NCBI GenBank assembly: GCA_964202895.1 | Contig: CAXNJM010000001.1 | Span: forward strand, 992,001-1,056,000 | DNA length: 64,000 bases | Origin: JAJTDS01 sp964202895 | GTDB lineage: Bacteria; Pseudomonadota; Alphaproteobacteria; Rickettsiales; UBA1997 | Direction of reading: 5' to 3' | Shown: positions 8,831 through 16,516 of the stretch, piece by piece | How positions within the stretch are numbered: position 1 is the stretch's first letter | How the letters are laid out: each line of letters begins with the position of its first letter | Program-made: the position numbers and the translations under genes | The notes under the pieces: generated by a model | What the model was told of the DNA's origin: nothing | The model's database searches: none | The model's input: the letters and a program-made list of their open reading frames with translations, nothing else

Positions 8831-9799
8831 TTATAAATCAGAAGGTTGAATTGCTTTTTTTCTTACCTCTTTAGGAAGAATAAACACTGTATTTTCGGTT
8901 ACTCCCTCCATATTTGTGACCAATATTTTTTTTTGTAATAATTTGCCGATGGCTTCTACAACTTGTTGCACTAATATTTCTGGAGCTGATGCCCCCGCAG
9001 TTATGCCAATTTTTTTGATGCCAATAAACCACTGATAATTAAGATCAGAAGCAGAATTTATTAGATAAGAGGGCAATCCGCATTCTTCACCTAAATCTCT
9101 TAGGCGGTTAGAATTAGAGCTGTTTTTTGCCCCTATTACTAATATCATTTCAACAATTTTTGCCATTTCCTTGACAGCATCTTGACGATTTTGAGTGGCA
9201 TAACAAATATCTTTTGTTGCTAGCCCTTTCTGAAGATTGGGAAATCTATCTTCCAGAATAGCGACAATTTTTTTAGTATCATCAACACTAAGAGTTGTTT
9301 GAGTTACATAAGCAATTTTTTTATCTGGGCTAATTTTGATATTTCTTGCATCATCTTCGCAAGTAACGAGAATTACGGGCTTGCTAACTCTACCGCTTGT
9401 TCCTTCAACTTCTGGATGCCCTTTATGTCCAATTAAAATTATTTCATATTCTTGTTCTTCATATTTTTTTGCTTGACGATGAACCTTACTAACCAGAGGG
9501 CAAGTGGCATCTATAACCTGAAGATTCATTGATTTTGCTTGATTTTCTACCTTATCAGAAACTCCATGAGCAGAAAAAATTACGGTTGCATCTTTTTGTT
9601 TAATTTCTGACAATTCGTCAACAAAAATTGCTCCTTTTTCTTTTAAATTATCGACTACAAATTTATTATGAACAATTTCGTGCCTTACGAATATTGGGGC
9701 ACCAAATTCTTTTAATGCTAATTCAACGGTTTCAATTGCTCTTGTTACTCCAGCACAAAAACCCCTAGGTTTAGCAAGAATGATTTCTAAATCGGACAT
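8831..9799 (-). CDS. ispH: 4-hydroxy-3-methylbut-2-enyl diphosphate reductase
   Basis: A 322-residue cytosolic iron-sulfur enzyme, the last step of the non-mevalonate isoprenoid pathway, giving IPP and DMAPP. The three cluster ligands are visible: Cys15 ('PRGFCAGV'), Cys100 ('DATCPLV') and Cys199 ('DICYATQNRQ'). The substrate-binding 'GHKGHPEVEGT' and 'GAKNSSNSNRL' are also present, as is 'ITAGASAPE'. Length is normal. It lies between mgtE (20 bases upstream) and lpxB (5 bases downstream) and is probably co-transcribed with both. Its products would feed the two UbiA-type prenyltransferases in this window. Confidence 0.97.
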   Translation of the reverse strand: MSDLEIILAKPRGFCAGVTRAIETVELALKEFGAPIFVRHEIVHNKFVVDNLKEKGAIFVDELSEIKQKDATVIFSAHGVSDKVENQAKSMNLQVIDATCPLVSKVHRQAKKYEEQEYEIILIGHKGHPEVEGTSGRVSKPVILVTCEDDARNIKISPDKKIAYVTQTTLSVDDTKKIVAILEDRFPNLQKGLATKDICYATQNRQDAVKEMAKIVEMILVIGAKNSSNSNRLRDLGEECGLPSYLINSASDLNYQWFIGIKKIGITAGASAPEILVQQVVEAIGKLLQKKILVTNMEGVTENTVFILPKEVRKKAIQPSDL

Positions 9800-9819
9800 A
9801 AGAAATTTTTAGTTTAATT

Positions 9820-11199
9820 TTATAGTAATAATTTTGATAGCCCTAAAAACACCAAGAAAGAGAAGGCATCGGTGATAGTAATTAAAAACACTCCAGATGA
9901 TATTGCTGGGTCAAATTTTAATTTATGTAATAAAATTGGGATCAATGCTCCAAAAAAACCTCCAACTATTATAGTGGTAATCATTGCAAGGGCTAGAACT
10001 AAGCTCAAATGAATATTTTTTTGCCATAAATAACAAAGCACAGCACCAACTAAAGCAAGAATAATGCCGTTTAAAGAGCAGGTTAGTATTTCTTTAATTA
10101 AAATTTTAACTCTGCCAAAGGTTCTGATATCGTTAGTTGCAATTGCTCTGACTAAAATAGTGAGTGCTTGTGTCCCTGCATTGCCTGCTAGAGATGCAAT
10201 AACAGGCATTATTACTGCAAGGGCAACTATTTTTTGAATTTCTCCTGAGAATAAGGCTATAATACTTACTGCTATACTGCTAGTAAATAAACTAGTTAAT
10301 AGCCAAGGAATTCTTGATCTTGCGGTTTCAAAGGCGCCGCTACGAAAATTTGCATCTTGCACCCCGCCAAGAAATAAGATATCTTCTTCCGCTTCATCTT
10401 GCAAAATATCGATTATATCATCGGCATAAAGCACCCCTGATAATATACCTTCGCCATCAACAACGGGAGCATAATTTAAAGAATATTTGGTGAATATTTT
10501 AGCCGCTTCCTCCTTGTCCATGCTTGCAAATAGTGTTATTGCATTATCTTCTCTCGCCATAATTTGCGACATCGTGATTTGCTTTTTGCTTTTTAGTATT
10601 TGGCTAACTTTAACCTCAGAAATTGGCTTAAAATTGTCATCGACAATTACAATTTTATGAAAATCATCGGGTAATTCGGGGGTATTTTGTAGATGATAAG
10701 TTGCTTGCGCTACTGTCCAATCTTTTTTAAATGCTATAAAATTTTGCTTCATCAATCTTCCGACTGAGTTCTCTGGATAAGAAAGAGCCTCTTCAATTTC
10801 GCTTCTTTTTTCGTTTGATACTTGACCAAGAATTTCGTTGATTTCTTCATTATCAAGATTTTCAATTACTTGAACTGCATCTTCTGTTTCAAGCTGATTA
10901 ATTGCCTTAGCGCTTATTTTGGAGCCTAGTAACTCAATGATTTGATTTTTTAAATCATCGCTTAAATAAGTTAATATTTCTGGGTCGAGATTAGCTGAAA
11001 CTACTGCAATTAAAGCAGAAATTTGGTCTTCGGTAAGGTTAGAAAGTAACTCTGCTTGATCTGCTGGATGTAGCTCTAAGAATAGCTTTTTTAGCGGGGC
11101 ATTGAGATTGTTGTTAATCGAATTAATAATGCGATTTTTTATATTTTGGTCAATGCCAAACTCATTATTAAAGTTTTCGTTATGTTTATCTTTACTCAT
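9820..11199 (-). CDS. mgtE: Magnesium transporter MgtE
   Basis: A 459-residue inner-membrane Mg2+ channel. The domain order is typical: a cytosolic superhelical N-domain (about 30-140), a CBS pair (about 145-265, including 'FKPISEVKVSQIL' and 'DGEGILSGVLYADDIIDIL'), a connecting helix and five membrane helices from about residue 300 to the end. The pore region shows 'RIPWLLTSLF' and 'AGNAGTQALTILVRAI', the latter being the family's most conserved motif. In MgtE the N- and CBS domains sense cytosolic Mg2+ and close the pore. It is the first gene of the probable mgtE-ispH-lpxB operon. Confidence 0.95.
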   Translation of the reverse strand: MSKDKHNENFNNEFGIDQNIKNRIINSINNNLNAPLKKLFLELHPADQAELLSNLTEDQISALIAVVSANLDPEILTYLSDDLKNQIIELLGSKISAKAINQLETEDAVQVIENLDNEEINEILGQVSNEKRSEIEEALSYPENSVGRLMKQNFIAFKKDWTVAQATYHLQNTPELPDDFHKIVIVDDNFKPISEVKVSQILKSKKQITMSQIMAREDNAITLFASMDKEEAAKIFTKYSLNYAPVVDGEGILSGVLYADDIIDILQDEAEEDILFLGGVQDANFRSGAFETARSRIPWLLTSLFTSSIAVSIIALFSGEIQKIVALAVIMPVIASLAGNAGTQALTILVRAIATNDIRTFGRVKILIKEILTCSLNGIILALVGAVLCYLWQKNIHLSLVLALAMITTIIVGGFFGALIPILLHKLKFDPAISSGVFLITITDAFSFLVFLGLSKLLL

Positions 11200-11336
11200 T
11201 TTAAAACGATTATTTTCTTAGATTTTTTAATTATTGATTGATAATTTAGAGCAAAACAATCAAAGATTTTATTTTCAAACTATGAGATATGTTTGTAAAT
11301 TTTTTATAAAAACTGATGTAATAATCAATCTATTTC

Positions 11337-12167
11337 TTAATATAGTTTGTGATAAAGCATTTCTAGGCCTTCAACTGTAAGATTTGGGCTATGAAAAAAA
11401 TAATTAGAAATTGGCTGTTTTATAAAATCTTCTTCCGTTGTGTCGATGCATAATGCGGTTTTGAATATTTCGGCAAGCCCTCCTGTAATTATCTTTCTGG
11501 TTTTAGTGCCTAATTCATTTTCTATTCTGTTTACCATGCCTTCTATCATTGCGATATAACCAAAATAGACACCAGAATTCATTGCTTCAATAGTGTTTTT
11601 ACCAATAACATTTTTTTGTGCTTTAACATTGATTTTAGGCAGTTGTGCTGTCATTTCATGCAATGATTTTAGCGATAAATTCAAGCCGGGAGAAATTGCT
11701 CCGCCGAGATATTCTCCGCCTGATCCGACCACATCAAATGTTGTTGCTGTTCCAAAATCAACGATAATTAAGCTATCTTGGGTAAGACCAAATTTTTGAT
11801 AAGCGATAATTGAATTTACTAGACGATCAATGCCAATTTCATTTTTATTTTTTAAATTGATAGTGATTGGTAATTTGTGGCGGTGCTCATCGAGTATAAT
11901 AATTTTTTTGAGAATATTATTATTGACGATTTTTTTAATTGCCTGTTCAATTCTTCCCGTGATTGTAGGGACAACCGAAGCAATAATACATCTATTAATT
12001 GTCAGTATATCAATTTTTGCTGTCAATAGTAATTCGATGATATCAACAGCAAAATCATCGGTAGATTTATCGAGGCTACTATTAATTCGCCACTGATTTA
12101 ATATTTTATGATTTTCAAATACTGACAAAACAACATTGCTGTTGCCAATATCAACTGCTAATAACAT
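11337..12167 (-). CDS. coaX: Type III pantothenate kinase
   Basis: A 276-residue cytosolic kinase, the first step of coenzyme A synthesis. The N-terminal phosphate motif 'AVDIGNSN', the dimer-interface 'EIGIDRLVN', the second phosphate motif 'IVDFGTATTFD' and 'GGAISPGL' are all in order. Length matches the family (about 250-280). It starts 5 bases after the stop of the aminotransferase gene, so the two are probably one transcript. The type III enzyme does not use feedback by CoA, in contrast to CoaA. There are 137 bases between it and mgtE, without a clear terminator. Confidence 0.95.
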   Translation of the reverse strand: MLLAVDIGNSNVVLSVFENHKILNQWRINSSLDKSTDDFAVDIIELLLTAKIDILTINRCIIASVVPTITGRIEQAIKKIVNNNILKKIIILDEHRHKLPITINLKNKNEIGIDRLVNSIIAYQKFGLTQDSLIIVDFGTATTFDVVGSGGEYLGGAISPGLNLSLKSLHEMTAQLPKINVKAQKNVIGKNTIEAMNSGVYFGYIAMIEGMVNRIENELGTKTRKIITGGLAEIFKTALCIDTTEEDFIKQPISNYFFHSPNLTVEGLEMLYHKLY

Positions 12168-12172
12168 TTGAT

Positions 12173-13384
12173 TTATTTTAATTTTTCACAAGCTTTAGCG
12201 ATTCTAGACATTGAATCTTTGAGAAAATCTTCGCTTGCGGCATAAGAAATTCTAAAAAAACCACTAGCCCCAAATGCAACCCCAGGAACTACAGCAACGA
12301 GTGCCTCTTCTAATAAATAGGTAGCAAAATCATTGTCGTCTTTTATGATTTGTTCAACTCCTGAAATTACTGCTTTCTTGCCTAATAGTTTTTTGCAAGA
12401 AGGAAATACATAAAATGCTCCATTTGGCTGATTGCATTCTATGCCCTCAATTTTATTTAGCATTGAAACTACTAAATCTCTTCTTTGTTGGAAGATTTTC
12501 TTTCCTTGTTGAATGTAATCTTGATTGCCATTAAGTGCCTCAACAGAAGCTGCTTGACTAATTGAAGACGGGCTAGAAGTGCTTTGTGATTGAATCATCG
12601 ACATTGCTTTGATTAATTTTTCTGGGCCAGCACCATAGCCAATTCTCCACCCTGTCATTGCATATGCTTTAGATACCCCGTTAACCACCAAGCATCTATC
12701 TTTCAATTGCGGAGCAATTTGGGGCAAAGTATAGAATTGTAAATCGTCAAAAATTAAATGTTCGTAAATATCGTCGGTCAAGATATAAACATGTGGATTT
12801 TCTATTAAAACTTCTACTAGAGATTGTAATTCATCTTGATTATAGCAGGCACCAGTAGGGTTGCTAGGTGAATTTAAGATGAGCCATTTAGTTTTAGAAG
12901 TAATTTTTGATTTCAACTCATGGGCAGTGATTTTAAAATTATTTTCAGAGCTTGATTGAGCGATAACGGGAACTCCTCCCGCAAGTAGTACCATGTCAGG
13001 ATAAGAAACCCAATAAGGAGCAGGAATGATAACTTCATCAAGTGGGTTAATTGTTGCAATTAAGGCATTGTAAATAACTTGTTTGGCTCCAGTGCTGACA
13101 ATAACTTCTGATGCTTTATAACTTAATTGATTTTCTCTTACAAATTTATTGATGATTGCTTTTTTAAGATTAGCAGTTCCATCAACCGCAGTGTATTTTG
13201 TATCCCCTTGATTAATTGCATTAATGGCAGCGTTTTTTATGTGCTGAGGAGTGTCGAAATCTGGTTCTCCCATACCAAGAGAGATGATGTTTTTGCCTGA
13301 TGCTTTTAACTCATTGGCTTTCATTGAAACCGCAATAGTGGGAGAGGGCTTGATATTGCTAAGTGCATTTGCGATAAGAGACAT
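12173..13384 (-). CDS. aspC: Aspartate aminotransferase (class I, PLP-dependent)
   Basis: A 403-residue cytosolic aminotransferase of fold type I, subgroup of alphaproteobacterial AatA. Visible motifs are 'SLGMGEPDFDTP', 'STGAKQVIYNAL', 'PAPYWVSYPDMV', 'NSPSNPTGACY', 'TDDIYEHLIF' and the PLP-lysine motif 'VNGVSKAYAMTGWRIGY'. The C-terminal 'FFRISYA' arginine binds the substrate carboxylate. In this subgroup some enzymes also accept prephenate, which sequence alone does not settle. It heads the aspC-coaX pair. Its upstream spacer was the site where the IS1595-like element inserted. Confidence 0.93.
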   Translation of the reverse strand: MSLIANALSNIKPSPTIAVSMKANELKASGKNIISLGMGEPDFDTPQHIKNAAINAINQGDTKYTAVDGTANLKKAIINKFVRENQLSYKASEVIVSTGAKQVIYNALIATINPLDEVIIPAPYWVSYPDMVLLAGGVPVIAQSSSENNFKITAHELKSKITSKTKWLILNSPSNPTGACYNQDELQSLVEVLIENPHVYILTDDIYEHLIFDDLQFYTLPQIAPQLKDRCLVVNGVSKAYAMTGWRIGYGAGPEKLIKAMSMIQSQSTSSPSSISQAASVEALNGNQDYIQQGKKIFQQRRDLVVSMLNKIEGIECNQPNGAFYVFPSCKKLLGKKAVISGVEQIIKDDNDFATYLLEEALVAVVPGVAFGASGFFRISYAASEDFLKDSMSRIAKACEKLK

Positions 13385-13508
13385 ATTTCAAGATAGATTA
13401 ATTAAAATTAAAATTTATTTTTAAACTTGTTTATTAAAATATAAGTGTAAAAAAATTTTACATAGTGATGCTAATAACATTGGCTTTTTAATTGTCAACA
13501 TTTTTACT

Positions 13509-13516
13509 AACTTTGG
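13509..13516. repeat. Left target-site duplication of the IS1595-like element (imperfect)
   Basis: aactttgg directly outside the left inverted repeat; the copy at 15646-15653 is agctttgg, 7 of 8 identical. The IS1595 family makes 8-bp duplications. Confidence 0.6.
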
Positions 13517-13533
13517 GGTGATTATATGCTTAA
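13517..13533 (+). repeat. Left terminal inverted repeat of the IS1595-like element
   Basis: ggtgattatatgcttaa matches the reverse complement of 15629-15645 at 16 of 17 positions; the single difference is G versus A in the middle. Confidence 0.8.
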
Positions 13534-13610
13534 TAGAGACAAAAGATAAAATTTTCAAAATAAAGCTAGACTACAAAGATTTTTTTAGGTACTGTTAATT
13601 CTGGCCTTGG

Positions 13611-13649
13611 AATAAACTCCAAATTTTTTTAATTTATAAGGAGTTTATT
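13611..13649 (+). promoter_or_regulatory. Hairpin that would hide the ribosome binding site of the small peptide gene
   Basis: aataaactcc at 13611-13620 is the exact reverse complement of ggagtttatt at 13640-13649. The right arm contains most of the strong ribosome binding site AAGGAG (13638-13643) and ends one base before the ATG at 13651. The loop can add a short inner stem (aaatt/aattt). If formed in RNA, the structure would block translation. It could act as a temperature- or factor-controlled switch, or simply limit expression from readthrough transcripts. Confidence 0.55.
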
Positions 13650-13650
13650 T

Positions 13651-13830
13651 ATGATTAAAATAGTGATTACTGCAACCAGTCTTCCTTCTCTAGTTGGATT
13701 TAGTGCTAATGCTAGTACTGACAGACAACATAGTGATGACGTTCACGTGAATGGTTATTATAAGGACAATGGCGCTTACGTCAAGCCTCATTATAGAAGT
13801 GCACCAAACTCACCTTATAACAACGACTAA
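13651..13830 (+). CDS. Small exported peptide with 'NGYYKDNGAYVKPHYRS' motif
   Basis: A 59-residue gene with a strong ribosome binding site (AAGGAG, 7 bases before the ATG). Residues 1-22 resemble a weak signal peptide (one Lys, hydrophobic stretch, 'SANAS' as a cleavage-like site). The mature part has 'VHVNGYYKDNGAYVKPHYRSAP'-type sequence: I recognise the Gly-Tyr-Tyr ... Tyr-Val-x-Pro-His-Tyr-Arg-Ser pattern from many small exported proteins of unknown function in Gram-negative bacteria. Those usually continue with a further Pro/Asn-rich part, whereas this one ends at 'NSPYNND', so it may be shortened. It lies inside the IS1595-like element, pointing towards the Bro-N gene. Function unknown. 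Confidence 0.72.
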   Translation: MIKIVITATSLPSLVGFSANASTDRQHSDDVHVNGYYKDNGAYVKPHYRSAPNSPYNND

Positions 13831-13857
13831 AATTGAAGTTAGCGGATCAATGCTCTG

Positions 13858-14826
13858 CTACTTACTTTTCGGCATCGAGATTTTTTCCAATTTTTTTTCA
13901 AAGTTTTGATTTTCAAGATCGGGGTTTTCTATTTCAATAGATTTAATAATTTCTGAATTTTCCATAAGCTTAATTTGTTTTATTTTGTTCTTATTTTCTA
14001 AAAAACTATCTCCACTAACTACTTTACTGCCCATATTTTGTTCGTAAGCTTTTCTTGCTTCGCCAGCACTTTCTCCCCCCTTTCTTGCAGCTTTTTTATT
14101 TTGTTCAAAACCTTGAGCATTATCTCTCTTAGTAACTTCGACAGTCGATTCCTCACCTAGTCTTTGAAAGATCAGCTCAATGTTGGTCATATTATCTCGT
14201 AAACTCTCTTTTTTTAGAGATTTAATTTCTTTGTGTTTACTAACAGATACCCCGAATGTTTCTTGGGAAATAATGTTTGTTAATGTCGCATATTCTTGAC
14301 CAGCTTGAACACCTCTCTTTTGCCATTCGCCAGTAAGTTCGTTCTTAGTAAATTGACCGTCTATTCTATTTTGAATCCATTGTTTATCTCGACCCTGTAA
14401 TTCATAACATATCATAGCTCTTCTGATGGTAAGATCAGGATTGTTATTTTCTTGAAGTCTTTCAAATCCAGTTTTTGCCAACCATCTTTTAAAAGGTTCG
14501 GCATTTTTTGAAGGAACGGATTGAACTATTCTCAAAATTCCCTCAATATTGGCACAATCTGCCTCGTAATTTTTTCCATCTTTTGAAGGTAATTTGAGTT
14601 GTCGACAAATTGTCGACAACTCAGCATACTCTTCATCTCCCATTCTATTTTTCAATCTATACCAATAATCCTTTGGATCTTTACTCTCGGTTAAAGATGC
14701 GATAATATCAACCATCGAAAACCACCATTCTCCTCCGTGATAAATTTTTCTTACTTCTTTTTTTAAGAATTTTCCTACTACACATTCACCCTGTTGAGGA
14801 AGTAGAGACATTTGTTTTTCTGACAT
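13858..14826 (-). CDS. Bro-N domain protein (DinD/antirepressor-like)
   Basis: A 322-residue protein whose N-terminal part (about residues 20-125) is a Bro-N domain: 'IYHGGEWWFSMVDIIASLT', 'DYWYRLKNRM' and 'VPSKNAEPFKRWLAKTGFE'. This domain binds DNA in phage antirepressors and baculovirus BRO proteins. The middle (about 130-270) resembles the C-terminal half of DinD-like proteins ('ITRRAMICYELQGRDKQWI'-like region, then 'KRDNAQGFEQNKKAARKGG'). The C-terminus is lysine- and glutamate-rich with no known fold. It follows the transposase gene by 15 bases on the same strand and is carried as cargo by the IS1595-like element. A regulatory or damage-response role is possible, but I cannot show it. 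Confidence 0.8.
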   Translation of the reverse strand: MSEKQMSLLPQQGECVVGKFLKKEVRKIYHGGEWWFSMVDIIASLTESKDPKDYWYRLKNRMGDEEYAELSTICRQLKLPSKDGKNYEADCANIEGILRIVQSVPSKNAEPFKRWLAKTGFERLQENNNPDLTIRRAMICYELQGRDKQWIQNRIDGQFTKNELTGEWQKRGVQAGQEYATLTNIISQETFGVSVSKHKEIKSLKKESLRDNMTNIELIFQRLGEESTVEVTKRDNAQGFEQNKKAARKGGESAGEARKAYEQNMGSKVVSGDSFLENKNKIKQIKLMENSEIIKSIEIENPDLENQNFEKKLEKISMPKSK

Positions 14827-14841
14827 AAATTTTAATTTTAG

Positions 14842-15549
14842 TTAATTAATCCTGCATATAGATAATTTCTTATCCTCACATTTATCAAACCAAACAGCGA
14901 ATTTTTCAAAATCCGTTATTTTTCTTTCGTTCAAATATTTGTTTATATGTTTTTTGCTTACCCAGTGATAAATTCTTTTTATGCCTTGTTTTAATTCACC
15001 CCAAAAGCCTTCGATTGAATTGGTATGAATTTTAAAGGCTCTAACTGTTTGTGATTCGCGATTGACCATTCCAATAACAACCATCTTTTCAGTTTTTCCT
15101 TTTTTAGAAGTGCGTTTATTTGATTCACTACCGCCTAAATAAGCCTCGTCAATTTCTGCAGTTCCTTCAAAAAGATTTTGATCGTCGCTATTGTCCATTA
15201 CTTCACGGATTCTATGCAATATAAACCAAGCTGTCTTTTGTGTTACATTTATGTATTTGGACAGTTGGATTGAACTAATTCCTTTTTTAAGAGAGGTAAA
15301 AAGGTAAATGGCGATGAACCATTTAAAAAGTGGCAAGCGACTATCTTCAAAGATTGTGCCGATGCGCACAGTAAATTGTTTTTTACAATCAGAACAGCTA
15401 TAAAGTTTTCCATCTGAATGAGTGTAAATTTGTTTTGAATTACAATGTGGACAAATAGGATTTTCTTCATTGCCCCAACGCTTATCTGCTAGCCAATCAC
15501 GGCAAGCTTGTTCACTTGAAAACTTTTGTTGAAATTCTAATAAATTCAT
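14842..15549 (-). pseudogene. IS1595-family transposase with internal deletion
   Basis: A 235-residue frame with the IS1595/ISXO2 N-terminus: a zinc ribbon (Cys33-x2-Cys36, Cys52-x2-Cys55), a helical region and the first catalytic Asp in 'EIDEAYLGG' (Asp134). The C-terminal family motif 'HTNSIEGFWGELKQGI' follows at residue 175, only about 40 residues later. In intact members more than 100 residues lie between these motifs and hold the second catalytic Asp. The segment between 'AFKI' and 'HTNS' is thus missing, in frame, and a shorter gap seems to follow 'KYLNE'. The protein should be catalytically dead. I therefore call it a pseudogene although the frame is open. Confidence 0.8.
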
Positions 15550-15628
15550 AATCTAGATAGTTAAATAATGTTATTAATTACATTAATTAAATACTTAGTG
15601 AATTTAATATATCAACAAATTTTATGTG

Positions 15629-15645
15629 TTAAGTATATAATCACC
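15629..15645 (-). repeat. Right terminal inverted repeat of the IS1595-like element
   Basis: Reverse complement reads ggtgattatatacttaa, 16 of 17 identical to the left end at 13517-13533. Confidence 0.8.
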
Positions 15646-15653
15646 AGCTTTGG
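15646..15653. repeat. Right target-site duplication of the IS1595-like element (imperfect)
   Basis: agctttgg directly outside the right inverted repeat, one base different from aactttgg on the left. Confidence 0.6.
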
Positions 15654-15725
15654 CAATTAGATGTTGCTTTATGAATAGATTTATTATATTTTCAAACATA
15701 AATTTAAAAATAAAATAAAAATTTA

Positions 15726-16508
15726 ATGAATTATCTCGATTATAAAATTTTAATCTTTTCCTTGATTTCAATGGGGTTTTTTGGTGGCTTTACTCACTGT
15801 GTTGGCATGTGTTCGCCTTTTGTTTTTTCGCAAATTAATAATCGTTTAAGCAACATTAAAATCGAACAATATAATTTGCTTAATAAAATAAGAAACTTTG
15901 CTTTGATTTCTTATCATTTAGGCAGAATAACAACCTACGGATTAATTGGTCTCTTAATTTCAATGGTTGGTAGTGGTTTTAGTCATAATATTTTTTTTAA
16001 AATCATCGCTTCAATATTCTTATTTATTGCCTCAATATCTTTTTTAAAAGGTTGTTTTATGGGTAGCGAAAAATCAACAAATTTTAAGTTTTCTGTTTTT
16101 TACAAAATAAAGTTTTTGATAAATAAATTTTTGTTTATAGAATTTTTAAAAAGTTTTTTTAGAAAAAAAATAAATATTTTTTCGTTTAAAATAATTGCTA
16201 AAATAATTGGCAAGTTAATAGTTAATCCAACTGGCTTTAAGGGCTATTTTCTTGGTTTATTGCTTGGATTTATCCCTTGCGGTCTTCTTTATAGTGCCTT
16301 TATAACGGTAGCAGTAATAGATAAACCAATAATAGCAATGACAGGAATGCTTCTTTTTGGTATTTCTACCATACCGGCATTACTAATTTCTGGAATTGGT
16401 GGTTATTTTATCCTAGGAAACCTTAAATTTATTTGGTTGTTTCGTATAATTTCAATAACTAACTTTTTATTGCTAAACTTTATGGCATTAAAAATAATAA
16501 AATCTTAA
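15726..16508 (+). CDS. TauE/UreH-like membrane protein linked to cbb3 oxidase
   Basis: A 260-residue polytopic inner-membrane protein with about six helices. Two symmetric motifs of the DsbD_2/UreH-like transporter fold are visible: 'FFGGFTHCVGMCSPFVF' near residue 25 and 'LLGFIPCGLLYSAF' near residue 185. Each carries a Cys in a Pro/Gly-rich loop. A lysine-rich, less conserved stretch lies between them (about 115-155). Relatives often sit beside cbb3 oxidase or copper genes and are thought to help metal or electron transfer during oxidase assembly. Here the gene is 8 bases upstream of ccoN, which supports that role; the substrate is not known. Confidence 0.82.
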   Translation: MNYLDYKILIFSLISMGFFGGFTHCVGMCSPFVFSQINNRLSNIKIEQYNLLNKIRNFALISYHLGRITTYGLIGLLISMVGSGFSHNIFFKIIASIFLFIASISFLKGCFMGSEKSTNFKFSVFYKIKFLINKFLFIEFLKSFFRKKINIFSFKIIAKIIGKLIVNPTGFKGYFLGLLLGFIPCGLLYSAFITVAVIDKPIIAMTGMLLFGISTIPALLISGIGGYFILGNLKFIWLFRIISITNFLLLNFMALKIIKS

Positions 16509-16516
16509 TTTAATAA

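Larger units (their letters stand above)
13517..15645. mobile_element. IS1595-like element with Bro-N and small-peptide cargo
   Basis: A 2129-base unit bounded by inverted repeats and a near-perfect 8-bp direct repeat. It holds an IS1595-type transposase gene (minus), a Bro-N gene (minus, 15 bases after the transposase) and a 59-codon exported peptide gene (plus). The transposase has lost an internal catalytic segment, so the copy is probably fixed unless another copy supplies the enzyme. It sits in the spacer between aspC and the TauE-like/ccoN genes, which face away from each other, and so separates their promoters. Passenger genes are known in some IS1595 groups; this particular combination I do not recognise. 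The borders are read by eye and could be off by one or two bases. Confidence 0.78.
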
